Positions 16,845-28,135 of a stretch of DNA of 64,000 bases are shown here, in pieces (within the stretch, counting starts at the first letter, position 1; every line of letters starts with the position of its first letter). This DNA is from Halorubrum salinarum (lineage in GTDB: Archaea > Halobacteriota > Halobacteria > Halobacteriales > Haloferacaceae), in NCBI RefSeq assembly GCF_013267195.1, contig NZ_CP053941.1:248001-312000 (forward strand). The letters run 5' to 3'. A program made the position numbers and the translations under genes. The notes under the pieces are model-generated. The model was not told the origin of the DNA. It searched no databases and worked only from the letters and a program-made list of their open reading frames with translations.

Positions 16845-17146
16845 AGCACACCACCCCGCTCGACGGTGAACTTCGAGATGGCGATGGCCATCAGGAAGTT
16901 GAGCAGCGCGTACACTAAGGCGATGTCGAGGAACGTCGGCTCGCCGAGCGCCGCGCCGAGGATGGCGAGGATGACGACGGTGTTCGTCCCGAGGACGTTC
17001 ACCGCCAGCACCCGGTCTTGCATCGTCGGCCCGACGACCGCGCGGTAGAGCATCCCGACCGCGAGGACGGCGAAGCCGGCGGCCGCGACGAGCAGGAAGT
17101 CGCCGAGCGTGTAGCCGGCCGCGAGCGGCGCGTCGACGAGGCTCAT
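16841..17146 (-). CDS. mrpF: MrpF subunit
   Basis: A 101-residue MnhF/PhaF protein with three helices. The signature MLYRAVVGPTMQDRVLAVN lies near residues 33-51, followed by LGTNTVVILAILGAALGEP and FLDIALVYALLNFLMAIAI. Together with MrpE and MrpG it forms the small-subunit set. Its start overlaps the mrpE stop by four bases. Confidence 0.92.
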   Translation of the reverse strand: MSLVDAPLAAGYTLGDFLLVAAAGFAVLAVGMLYRAVVGPTMQDRVLAVNVLGTNTVVILAILGAALGEPTFLDIALVYALLNFLMAIAISKFTVERGGVL

Positions 17147-18405
17147 CGGTCGGTCACCCCGTCGGCGTCGCTCGCGCCGGTCGTCGACTCGGCCTCACCG
17201 CTCGCCTCGGTCGCCTCGACCGCGCCGCCGTCCGCGGCGGCGATCGGCAGCTCCTCGGTCGCCTCGTCGCCCTGGAGGATCGCCACGTCGTCGCGCTCGC
17301 GCGGGGTCGGCAGCCGCGCCGACCGGCGCCCGTAGTAGACGAACCGGGTCCACCGTTCGAGGGAGCCGTCGAACAGCCCCTCGCGGGCCCACGGGACCAG
17401 CGAGTGGACGTAGAGGTCGCTGTCGCGGGCGCGGACGGTGAGCGTGCCGGGCGTCAGCGTGATCGAGTTCGCGAGCGTCATCAGCGGGAGCCCGCTCCCG
17501 ACGATCACGCGCATCCGGTTGAGCGTCGGGTCGATCGGGAGTCGGGGGTCGAGGATGACGCGGGCGACGACGAGGTTCGCCTTCACGATCTCGAATAGCA
17601 GCACGGGGACGTAGATCACCCCGCGGACGATCCGCATCGGCGTCCGGGGGATCGCCGGGTTCGAGTCGAGGCTCACCCGCGAGAGGGTGATCGAGACGAC
17701 CGCGGCGGTGGCGACGCCCGTCACCAAGTCGAACCAGTAGGTCGGGTCCCCGAGGAGGAGGTAAAACGCCAGCGACAGGCCGAACAGCGCCACGAACCGT
17801 CCGGTCGTGGCCTCGGTCCGGAACCGCTCGCGGCGCGTCGGCCGGTCGACCGGCGCGGTCTCGACCGACAGCGGGGTGTTCGAGAGCGCGAACTCCAGCG
17901 GCTGGAGCAGCGTCGTGTTCCCGACCGGGGTGTACTCGGGGTCCAAGACGACGCGGTCGGCCCCGTTGGCCTCGGCGTACTCCGCGAGGACGCGGACGTA
18001 GTCGTCGGCGCCGAACAGGTAGTCGTCGGCGCCGAGCACCGCCGAGACGACTTCGACCTCCGAGGCGGCCTCCGCCTCCGAGTCGTCGAGGTCGGCGGTC
18101 GCCCACGACGTGACCCGTTCGAGCACGCGCTCGGCCGCGGCGGCGCGCTCGTCGCTCTCCGGGTCGCCGTTCCGCCACGAGGCGATCTCGACGAAGTGGA
18201 TCGCCGAGGCGCCGTCGGCCGCGGCCGCCTCCGCGACGTGAGCGACCGTCGAGCGGAGCGTGGAACTCGGCTCGACCGGAACGATGACCGCGCCGGCCGA
18301 CGCCGACTCCGCCGTCGCGTCCGTCGCCGTGGCCGCGGCGTCCGCCGGCGCGTCGCCGTCGGTGACCTGGCCGGTCGGAGGGTCGCCGTCAGCCACCCAC
18401 CACAC
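17143..18405 (-). CDS. mrpE: MrpE subunit with N-terminal Usp-like domain
   Basis: A 420-residue protein, more than twice the usual MrpE length, and the first gene of the operon. Residues about 40-165 resemble a universal stress protein domain (GAVIVPVEPSSTLRSTVAHV, then EYAEANGADRVVLDPEYTP). The MrpE domain follows (LFGLSLAFYLLLGDPTYWFD, VIYVPVLLFEIVKANLVVAR, GLPLMTLANSITLTPGTLTV, LYVHSLVPWAREG). The C-terminal tail carries AAADGG. The GTG at 18405 is the longest start; another GTG three codons downstream is equally possible. The Usp-like part could sense nucleotide or cell state and adjust the antiporter, which is inference. Confidence 0.86.
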   Translation of the reverse strand: MWWVADGDPPTGQVTDGDAPADAAATATDATAESASAGAVIVPVEPSSTLRSTVAHVAEAAAADGASAIHFVEIASWRNGDPESDERAAAAERVLERVTSWATADLDDSEAEAASEVEVVSAVLGADDYLFGADDYVRVLAEYAEANGADRVVLDPEYTPVGNTTLLQPLEFALSNTPLSVETAPVDRPTRRERFRTEATTGRFVALFGLSLAFYLLLGDPTYWFDLVTGVATAAVVSITLSRVSLDSNPAIPRTPMRIVRGVIYVPVLLFEIVKANLVVARVILDPRLPIDPTLNRMRVIVGSGLPLMTLANSITLTPGTLTVRARDSDLYVHSLVPWAREGLFDGSLERWTRFVYYGRRSARLPTPRERDDVAILQGDEATEELPIAAADGGAVEATEASGEAESTTGASDADGVTDR

Positions 18406-18433
18406 CTCCCACGGAGCCGTGCGTGACCGTCTC

Positions 18434-18466
18434 GTTACACATGGGTTACTCTATCCGTGTGGTTAC
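18434..18466 (-). promoter_or_regulatory. Three GTTAC direct repeats upstream of the Mrp operon
   Basis: GTTAC occurs at 18434-18438, 18445-18449 and 18462-18466, the last two within GGTTAC. They are 29 to 61 bases before the mrpE start, the normal place for promoter elements and a regulator site. No clear TATA box is visible, so the repeats may mark the control region of the operon. Confidence 0.3.
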
Positions 18467-18592
18467 CCTACCGCCCCAAAACAGTTTGTATCCGCGGTGA
18501 CCCTGCCGGAGGCGGGCGATACGGTCCGCACGGCCCGCGGCCCGCGCGAGGGCGTCGCGAGCGTTCACGCGAGCGACCGAGTCGGCCGACGC

Positions 18593-19762
18593 TCAAGCCG
18601 ACGCGTCGAGCGTTGCCGCGAGCCGGTCGGCGATGCGCCCGGCGACCGCGTCCTTCGACCCCGTCGCCTCCGCGGGCTCGGTGCCCGCCTCGCCGACCAG
18701 CAGGACGCGCGTCTCGTCGTCGCCCATCACGCTCGCGTCGTTCGCGACGACGAACGCCAGCCCGACCCGGTCGCGGATGCGCTCGGCCTCCGCGACCATC
18801 GCCGCGTCGTCTCCCGACGTCTCGGCCTTGAACCCGACGATTGGGAGGTCCGGGTACGCCTCGCGCACCGAGTCGATGAGCTTCGGCGTGGGCTCTAAGT
18901 CAAGCGACAGCGGCGACCCGGACCGGATCTTCTCGCCGACCGCGTCGGCGGTGAAATCGGAGATGGCGGCCGCGGAGACCAGCGCGTCCGCGGTCGCCGC
19001 CGTCCGCCGGCAGGCGGCCATCATCTCGTCTGCCGTCTCGACCGCGACCACGTCGGCGTAGGGGACCTCGGGCCCGTCCTGGACGAGCGTCACCCGCGCG
19101 CCGCGGACGTACAGCGCCCGCGCGACCGCCCGGCCGGTCTTCCCCGACGCGCGGTTCGTCAGGATGCGGATCGGGTCGATCCGCTCCTTCGTCGCGCCGG
19201 CGGTGACGACGACGTGCGTCCCGGCGAGCGTCTGCGGCGTTGTCGCCCGCGCGACCTCGGTGACGATGTCGCCCTCGGCCGCGATCTTCGCCTTCCCCTC
19301 CTCGATCCGCGGGTCAGCGAAGCGGACGCCCCACGACTCCAGGCGGTCCAAGGCGTCCAACACCCCGGGGTGGTCGTACATCGGCTCGTGCATCGCGGGC
19401 GCCATCACGACCGGCACGTCGGCGCCCAGGGCGGTCGTCGCGCAGGTCGTCACGGGCGTGTCGTCGACCGCGGCCGCGACCTTCCCCGCGGTGTTGGCGG
19501 TCGCGGGCGCGAGCAGCAGCACGTCGGCCCACCCCTCGCGGCCGCAGAGCTCGACGTGTTCCACGTCGCCGGTGATCTCGGTGACGACCGGCTCGTCGGT
19601 CGCGAAGTCGACCGCCCACGGGTGGACGATGTCCGTCGCCGCCGGGGACATGACGGCGCGGACGCTCGCGCCCTGTCGGCGCAGTTCGTGCGCGAGTTCG
19701 ACGACCTTCACCGCCGCGATGCTCCCCGAGACGCCGAGCGCGACGTTGACCCCGTCCAGCAT
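18593..19762 (-). CDS. coaBC: Bifunctional phosphopantothenoylcysteine decarboxylase / synthetase (CoaBC)
   Basis: A 389-residue bifunctional enzyme of CoA synthesis. The N-terminal flavin-dependent decarboxylase (CoaC) part has GVSGSIAAVKVVELAHEL, LLLAPATANTAGKVAAAV with its PxTANT-like motif, and VVMAPAMHEPM. The C-terminal CoaB synthetase begins near residue 185 with VVVTAGATKERIDPIRIL and NRASGKTG, followed by SAAAISDF and PTPKLID. The product, 4'-phosphopantetheine, feeds CoA. Another CoA gene (phosphopantoate-beta-alanine ligase) lies 2.2 kb further on the same strand. A TATA box 32 bases upstream indicates a leaderless transcript. Confidence 0.93.
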   Translation of the reverse strand: MLDGVNVALGVSGSIAAVKVVELAHELRRQGASVRAVMSPAATDIVHPWAVDFATDEPVVTEITGDVEHVELCGREGWADVLLLAPATANTAGKVAAAVDDTPVTTCATTALGADVPVVMAPAMHEPMYDHPGVLDALDRLESWGVRFADPRIEEGKAKIAAEGDIVTEVARATTPQTLAGTHVVVTAGATKERIDPIRILTNRASGKTGRAVARALYVRGARVTLVQDGPEVPYADVVAVETADEMMAACRRTAATADALVSAAAISDFTADAVGEKIRSGSPLSLDLEPTPKLIDSVREAYPDLPIVGFKAETSGDDAAMVAEAERIRDRVGLAFVVANDASVMGDDETRVLLVGEAGTEPAEATGSKDAVAGRIADRLAATLDASA

Positions 19763-19788
19763 TACCGAGTCCGTTCCGCCCCCGACGG

Positions 19789-19798
19789 CTTATATGAT
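19789..19798 (-). promoter_or_regulatory. TATA box for coaBC
   Basis: Minus strand ATCATATAAG centred 32 bases before the coaBC ATG at 19762. Confidence 0.55.
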
Positions 19799-19867
19799 GC
19801 CGTTGCGGATCGGGGACGGAACCCGAACGGGACGCTCTCGGCGAGCAGTTCCGAACGCGAATCGCGT

Positions 19868-20050
19868 CTACCGCTCGGTAAGTTCCAAGGCGACCGAGCC
19901 GAGCAGGATCGCCGCACCGAAGACAGCAGCGGCCAGCGAGACCGCTCGCTGATATCCGACGGCGAGCGCGCCCGCGGCGAACACGATCGCCCAGAAACCG
20001 ACCTGGATCGCGTACACGCGAGCCGATTGACCGCCGATTTCGGAGGGCAC
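19868..20050 (-). CDS. Small two-helix membrane protein
   Basis: A 60-residue reading frame starting with GTG at 20050. Two hydrophobic segments are clear: residues 17-32 (VGFWAIVFAAGALAVG) and 37-55 (VSLAAAVFGAAILLGSVAL), with a charged end (ELTER). A T-rich element, AGATTTTCA, lies about 29 bases before the GTG and could be its TATA box. I know no function. The longer frame in the same phase reads through sequence that does not look like protein. The rest of the space, 20051-20233, shows nothing recognisable. Confidence 0.5.
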   Translation of the reverse strand: MPSEIGGQSARVYAIQVGFWAIVFAAGALAVGYQRAVSLAAAVFGAAILLGSVALELTER

Positions 20051-20233
20051 GAGCGGTACTGCCGTCGGAACGAGTGAAAATCTTCCGTTCAGCGAGACGG
20101 CTCTCGGGGCACCTACGGTCGACGCTATCGTGCGACCCGGACGTTGCGCCGCCGGGCTGTCCCAGTCAACGAACCGAGCGAGTGAGAACTGCGACGACCC
20201 CCGAGAGCGACGCGCGGCCACGGCGGTCGGTTC

Positions 20234-21932
<1,699 letters not shown>

Positions 21933-21986
21933 ACGAGTCCGTACGGGGGGCGGAGGCTTTTGTTTTCCGGCGGGAGCAACCGGCGG

Positions 21987-22751
21987 CTACGACCCGTCCG
22001 CGTCCGCGAACGACCCCTCGCGGATCGCCGCCTCCGCCGCGTCGAGCGCGGCGGCGGCGTCGAACTCGTCGACGATCCCGCGGAGTTCCTCGGGCATCGC
22101 GTCCGCGAGGTCTCGCGCGTGCGCCGCGACGTTCGGCACGGCGCGGATCAGGTTGTCGATGATCGGCACGTCGGCCGTGCGCGGCGAGCGGCTCCCGGGG
22201 TTGAGGTCGATCACGATCTCGGTCTTCCCCATCGCGTCGAGCGCGGCGGCGCGGTCGCCGTCCTCCAAGGGGACCACGACGACGTCGGCCGCCTCGATCC
22301 CGTCAGCGTCGACGACGCCGCGCGCGTGGTCGAGCCCGGGGATCTCGCCGTCGCCGGCGAGCCCCTTCACCTCGTCGGCGCCGTGTTCGCGCAGGTGGTC
22401 GGCGATCCGCCGGACCCGCTCGTCGGTGTGGTTGAACAGGTTCACCTCGAGGTCGGCGTCGACCGCCGCGGCCAGGTCGACCGTCTCGCTCGGCGCGAGG
22501 GCGGCGACGTTGCCGTTCACCGAGATCACGGGGCGCTCGGCGAGCAGGAGCGTCGCGGCCGCGGCGCGCGCGGCGGCGTCGGCGCTCGGCAGCGTGCGCT
22601 CGCCGAGGAGGTAGTCGAACGCCTCGCCGCGCCCCTGCGCGATCAGCCCCTGCTTCGAGGTGATCCCCTTCTCGACGCCCGCCTCGATCCGGTGGCGCGT
22701 CACGAGCGAGGCGTACCGGGGGTGGTCCTCGGGGATCTCCGTCTCCGTCAT
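21987..22751 (-). CDS. 4-phosphopantoate-beta-alanine ligase
   Basis: A 254-residue member of the archaeal phosphopantothenate synthetase family, which joins 4-phosphopantoate to beta-alanine with ATP in the archaeal version of CoA synthesis. Landmarks: HPRYASLVTRHRIEAGVEKG, GRGEAFDYLLGE, ISVNGNVAALAP, VNLFNHTDERV and TEIVIDLNPGSRSPRTADV, then IDNLIRAVPN, all family motifs. It follows a TATA box 26 bases upstream, so it has its own promoter. It works upstream of CoaBC in the same pathway; coaBC is on the same strand 2.2 kb away. Confidence 0.88.
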   Translation of the reverse strand: MTETEIPEDHPRYASLVTRHRIEAGVEKGITSKQGLIAQGRGEAFDYLLGERTLPSADAAARAAAATLLLAERPVISVNGNVAALAPSETVDLAAAVDADLEVNLFNHTDERVRRIADHLREHGADEVKGLAGDGEIPGLDHARGVVDADGIEAADVVVVPLEDGDRAAALDAMGKTEIVIDLNPGSRSPRTADVPIIDNLIRAVPNVAAHARDLADAMPEELRGIVDEFDAAAALDAAEAAIREGSFADADGS

Positions 22752-22772
22752 ACCCGAGGGAGGCGACGGGTC

Positions 22773-22780
22773 GATTAAAA
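22773..22780 (-). promoter_or_regulatory. TATA box for phosphopantoate-beta-alanine ligase
   Basis: Minus strand TTTTAATC centred 26 bases before the ATG at 22751, in a GC-rich context. Confidence 0.55.
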
Positions 22781-22904
22781 TGGACCGTTCACGGTCGGCG
22801 GCGCCGGACCGCCGCCCCCTCGTCCGCTCGCCGGCCTCAGTCGCCTCCGCCGCGGCCGGACGGATGGCATAACTAAGTTTCTGGAAACCGAAACGCCGCG
22901 CGTG

Positions 22905-23141
22905 ATGAATCGGACTGGGAAGTACACGGTCGTCAGAGCGTGTAACGACCACGGGGCGATCACGCTCCGTGAATACCCGCGCAACGGGACGCTGTACGTC
23001 GTCGAGTACGACGACCCAGACGTGGAGGCCGAGCTGTCGTCGCTCGACGCCGGCTCGGTCGTCGAGCTCGACCTCCGGCGAGCGGGCCGCCGTGGAAACG
23101 CGTGGTGCGCGGAGTCCGCGCGTCCGGTCGAGACGGCGTAG
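22905..23141 (+). CDS. Short conserved haloarchaeal protein
   Basis: A 78-residue acidic protein that looks like a small all-beta domain (KYTVVRACNDHGAITLREYP, TLYVVEYDDPDVEAELSSL, SVVELDLRRAGRRGNAWCAE). I have seen this kind of short protein in haloarchaea but cannot name a function. The ATG at 22905 follows a GTG at 22902, either of which could be the start. The upstream region (CATAACTAAGTTT at about 22868) may be the promoter. It converges on methylmalonyl-CoA mutase. Confidence 0.65.
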   Translation: MNRTGKYTVVRACNDHGAITLREYPRNGTLYVVEYDDPDVEAELSSLDAGSVVELDLRRAGRRGNAWCAESARPVETA

Positions 23142-23182
23142 TTCGCGGCCCGCGGGATCGCGCGGCCGACCGACCCGTCCGG

Positions 23183-23192
23183 TTTCGTTTTT
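23183..23192. terminator. T-rich tract between convergent genes
   Basis: TTTCGTTTTT lies 42 bases after the stop of the + strand gene and 12 bases beyond the stop of the mutase gene. Archaeal termination uses such T tracts on the non-template strand, so it can serve the + strand gene. Confidence 0.35.
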
Positions 23193-23203
23193 CCGTTCCG
23201 GCG

Positions 23204-24904
<1,701 letters not shown>

Positions 24905-24927
24905 ACCGCCCGTTACCCGCCGGTCGG

Positions 24928-24935
24928 GTATAAAT
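24928..24935 (-). promoter_or_regulatory. TATA box for methylmalonyl-CoA mutase
   Basis: Minus strand ATTTATAC, centred 28 bases before the ATG, with further A/T-rich sequence just upstream (to 24953). One of the clearest promoters in the window. Confidence 0.65.
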
Positions 24936-25030
24936 ATTCATTATATTCTGAAAGGGGCGGCCGCGAGCGACCCCGGAAACGACCGCCTCGTCGCGCTCGG
25001 CACGGGCCGATCGCCCACCGAGCGGTCGGC

Positions 25031-25903
25031 TCAGCGATCCCCGAACAGCCGGTCGCGGAGCGACCGCGGCGTGGGGCGCTCCGCGAGCAGCACCGGCGTA
25101 TCGAGGGCCTCGACGGCCGCGAGCGCGAGCGACCCGCGGACGATCCGTGAGAGGAGGCCGCGCTCAGTGGCGCCGACGATCACGAGGTCGTACCCCTCGC
25201 CGACGCGACCGATCGCCGCCTCCACGTCGCCGGTCTCGACGCGCAGGTCGGCGTCCCCGAGGCCGTGCCCCTCGGCCCAGTCGGCGAGGAACTCGCGGCC
25301 CGCCGCCTCGTCGCTCTCCTCGACGACGTGTAGCAGCGAGACCTCGGCGCCGACCGCCTCCCGGAGCGCGAGCGCGACCTCGGCGGAGAGGTCCGACGAC
25401 GGGCCGCCGGCGGTCGGCACGAGCACGTCGGCGGGGTCGAGCCGCCGCCCGTCGAAGACGAGGAAGTCGCAGGGGAGGTCGCGGGCCAGTTCGTCCAGCG
25501 AGCCCTCGACGCGCCCGCCGGCGAACCGCGCCCCGCCGTAGCCCATCACTACGGCGTCGGCGCCGGTCGCCCGCGCGGCGTCGAACACCTCCTCGATCCC
25601 GCGGTGCGAGAGGATCGTCTTCGTCTCGACCGGCGCGTCGAACGGCGCCGCGTCGGCGACGGCCGCCGAGAGCAGCTCGGCGGAAGACCGGTCGAGCCGC
25701 TCCCGGTTCGCGGCAGCGTTCTCCAGCGAGGTCTGGTCGGGGACGGTGACGACGTGAACCGCGAGGAGGCGGGCGTCACGGCTGTCGGCCACGGCGCCGG
25801 CGAGCGCGACGAGCGCCGCCTCGGTGCGCGGGTTCGAGAGGGCGACCATGACGACGGGGCGGTCGTCGGCGCGTCCCGTCGGTCGGTCGTCGCTGTGCGG
25901 CAT
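25031..25903 (-). CDS. Two-domain universal stress protein (Usp)
   Basis: A 290-residue protein with two tandem Usp domains. The first (residues about 15-145) starts VVMVALSNPRTEAALVALAG and ends with ADAVVMGYGGARFAGGRVEGS; the second (about 155-285) starts DVLVPTAGGPSSDLSAEVAL and ends with LVIVGATERGLLSRIVRGSL, close to the nucleotide-binding GxxG-x9-GS pattern. It is the last gene after the Trk potassium genes, 56 bases behind another Usp gene. Such tandem Usp proteins beside transporters often bind ATP or AMP and modulate transport; that role is inferred. Confidence 0.82.
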   Translation of the reverse strand: MPHSDDRPTGRADDRPVVMVALSNPRTEAALVALAGAVADSRDARLLAVHVVTVPDQTSLENAAANRERLDRSSAELLSAAVADAAPFDAPVETKTILSHRGIEEVFDAARATGADAVVMGYGGARFAGGRVEGSLDELARDLPCDFLVFDGRRLDPADVLVPTAGGPSSDLSAEVALALREAVGAEVSLLHVVEESDEAAGREFLADWAEGHGLGDADLRVETGDVEAAIGRVGEGYDLVIVGATERGLLSRIVRGSLALAAVEALDTPVLLAERPTPRSLRDRLFGDR

Positions 25904-25959
25904 CGGTCGACCGCCGCGTCAGCGCGCCGACGACCCGCCCTCGCGGGCGCGACGGCGGC

Positions 25960-26400
25960 TCATTCGTCCGCGTCGGCGCGCGGGAGCGCGATCACGGGCA
26001 CCGGCGCGTCGGTCGCGATCTCGGCCGACAGGTCCCCGGAGAGGAACTGGACCAGGCGGTTCCCCCCGCGCGACTGGTAGGCGATCGCGCTCGCGTCCAC
26101 CTCGCCCGCCGCGTCGAAGATCGCCTCGACCACGTCCCGGGCGTAGGCCGTGTGCTCGGCGGCGTCGGGGAACACCGTTCTGACCGCCGCGTACGACTCG
26201 GCCGCGAGCTCCTCCGACTGCTCGATGGGGGTCTTGTCCGGCACGCCGTCCCCCTTCTCGACGACGTGAAGCGCGGTCACCCGCGCGGGGTCGTAGGGGT
26301 CGAGCGCCCGCGCCGTTCGAAGCGCGTCCTCCTCGTTCGCGACCGGGAGGAGCACGTGCCCGAGCAGATCCTGGCCGCCGGTGTCGTCGGGTCCGTCCAT
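25960..26400 (-). CDS. Universal stress protein (Usp)
   Basis: A 146-residue single Usp domain. HVLLPVANEEDALRTARAL forms the first strand and helix, VTALHVVEKGDGVPDKTP the second, and DASAIAYQSRGGNRLVQFLSG replaces the usual GxHG loop with QSRGG, so nucleotide binding may be altered. It lies 85 bases behind trkH1 and before the two-domain Usp gene; the close spacing suggests one transcript with the potassium uptake genes. Confidence 0.8.
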   Translation of the reverse strand: MDGPDDTGGQDLLGHVLLPVANEEDALRTARALDPYDPARVTALHVVEKGDGVPDKTPIEQSEELAAESYAAVRTVFPDAAEHTAYARDVVEAIFDAAGEVDASAIAYQSRGGNRLVQFLSGDLSAEIATDAPVPVIALPRADADE

Positions 26401-26485
26401 GCGAGGTAGTACGGCCGGCTGCGCTTAAGAAGGTGGCCTCGCCTCCCCGGGCGTCGCGTCGAGGACCTGACCGCGCCCCGGAAGG

Positions 26486-28021
26486 TCACTGCTCGTCGAC
26501 GCCGGCGACGAACAGCGCGAGCACGGGGACGATCTCCAGCCGCCCGATCCACATCAGCCCGATCATCAGCAGCTTCGTCGTGTTCGGCAGGAACTCGTAG
26601 CTCCCGAAGGGGCCCAGCGGGCCGAGCCCCGGTCCGATGTTGCCGATCGTCGCGAGCGACGCCGCGAGCGCCTCCGTGCCGGTGAGCCGCTCGCCGATCC
26701 GCGCCGTGTCGAGCTCGATGAAGACGGCCGAGAGCGCGAACACGAGGAAGTACAGCAGGGTGAACACGAGGATCCCGCGGATCACGTCCTCGTCGACGAC
26801 CTCGCCGCCGAGCCGGACCGGCCGGACCACGTCCGGGTTCGCCGTCGTGTACAGCTCGCGGCGGAGCGTCTTCAGCAGGATGAGCCAGCGGATCACCTTG
26901 ATCCCGCCGCCGGTCGACCCGGCGGAGCCGCCGATGAACATCGCGAACAGCAGGAGGAACTGGGTCTGGGTGTCCCACTCCGCGAAGTCCGCGGTCGCGA
27001 AGCCGGTCGAGTTCATCAGCGACGCGACCTGGAACACCCCCTGCCGGAGCGCGTTCTCCGGGACGCCCTCCGTGACGCCGCCGATGTCGGTGGCCGGCGC
27101 GCCGCCGTAGAACAGCCCGACCGCGAGCACGGCCGCGAACGCGGTCACCAGCCCGAGGTAGATCCGGAACTCCGTGTTCTCGAACATCTCCCGCGGGTCG
27201 TCCCTGAGCACGTACCAGAACAGCGCGAAGTTGACCCCGGCGATCACCATGAACGGGACGAACGCCCACTGCACCACCGGCGAGAACGCGCCGATGCTCT
27301 CCGCCTCCGGCGAGAACCCGCCGGTCGGGAGCGTGGAGAACCCGTGGGCGATGGCGTTGTACAGGTCCATTTCCGGCGCGTACCCGGTGAGCCCGAGCAG
27401 CGCCAGCACGGCGACCATCGCCACCGTGAACCCGAGGTAGATGAGCCAAAGCGCGCGGGCCGTCTCGACGATCCGCGGGGTGAGCTTCTGGAGCCCCGGC
27501 CCCGGCGCCTCCGACTCCATCAGCTGGGCGCCGTTGACCGCCAGCTGCGGCAGGATCGCGATCATCAGCACGATGATCCCCATCCCGCCGAGCCACTGCG
27601 TGAGCTGCCGCCACATCAGCACCGCGTGGGAGTGCTGCTCGAAGCTGATCTCCGCGGTCGCGGTCGCGCCCGTCGTCGTGAAGCCGCTCATCGACTCGAA
27701 CAGCGCGTTCACGGGATGCGCGAGCGCGGAGGGAGTCCCGTAGCCGGCGATGACGTACGGGATGGCGCCGACGACCGCGGCCATCAACCACGCCAGCGAG
27801 ACGACCGCCAGCGCGTCCCGCGGGCCGAGCTCCGGCTCGTCGTCGAGCCGTTCGAGCCCGGCGCCGATCGCGACGGCGACCGTCATCGACGCCGCGAACG
27901 CGAGCGCGTCCTCGCCGTAGATCAGCGCGACGACGAGCGGGACGGCCATGGACGCCGAGAGGAGCTTCACGATGCTCCCGGTGTAGCTGAGCGTCGCCCG
28001 CGCGTCGATGGTCCGTGTCAC
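26486..28021 (-). CDS. trkH1: TrkH potassium transporter subunit (copy 1)
   Basis: A 511-residue TrkH/KtrB-type channel-like transporter. The four pore-loop segments are visible: SMSGFTTTGATA, FSTLPTGGFSP, LMNSTGFATAD and ATIGNIGPGLG, each with the filter glycine. The gating loop GGSAGSTGGGIKVIRW in the third repeat is standard. It starts with GTG. Twelve or so helices. It probably works with the TrkA protein encoded upstream to import K+, the main compatible ion of haloarchaea. It is preceded by a second TrkH gene at a distance of 114 bases and followed by Usp genes. Confidence 0.9.
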   Translation of the reverse strand: MTRTIDARATLSYTGSIVKLLSASMAVPLVVALIYGEDALAFAASMTVAVAIGAGLERLDDEPELGPRDALAVVSLAWLMAAVVGAIPYVIAGYGTPSALAHPVNALFESMSGFTTTGATATAEISFEQHSHAVLMWRQLTQWLGGMGIIVLMIAILPQLAVNGAQLMESEAPGPGLQKLTPRIVETARALWLIYLGFTVAMVAVLALLGLTGYAPEMDLYNAIAHGFSTLPTGGFSPEAESIGAFSPVVQWAFVPFMVIAGVNFALFWYVLRDDPREMFENTEFRIYLGLVTAFAAVLAVGLFYGGAPATDIGGVTEGVPENALRQGVFQVASLMNSTGFATADFAEWDTQTQFLLLFAMFIGGSAGSTGGGIKVIRWLILLKTLRRELYTTANPDVVRPVRLGGEVVDEDVIRGILVFTLLYFLVFALSAVFIELDTARIGERLTGTEALAASLATIGNIGPGLGPLGPFGSYEFLPNTTKLLMIGLMWIGRLEIVPVLALFVAGVDEQ

Positions 28022-28135
28022 GAGTGTCCCTCGGGGGTTCCGATACCCGTCGTAGCAGGCCGGCGCGACAAGAAGCCGTCGATGGACGGAGCCGCCGCGG
28101 GCACCGAACGGCGGACCGCGGCAGGTCGGCGTCGG

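Noticed and set aside
18593-18830. Plus-strand frames over the coaBC 3' end as genes
   Set aside because: They are Arg/Pro-rich shadows of the CoaB synthetase domain.
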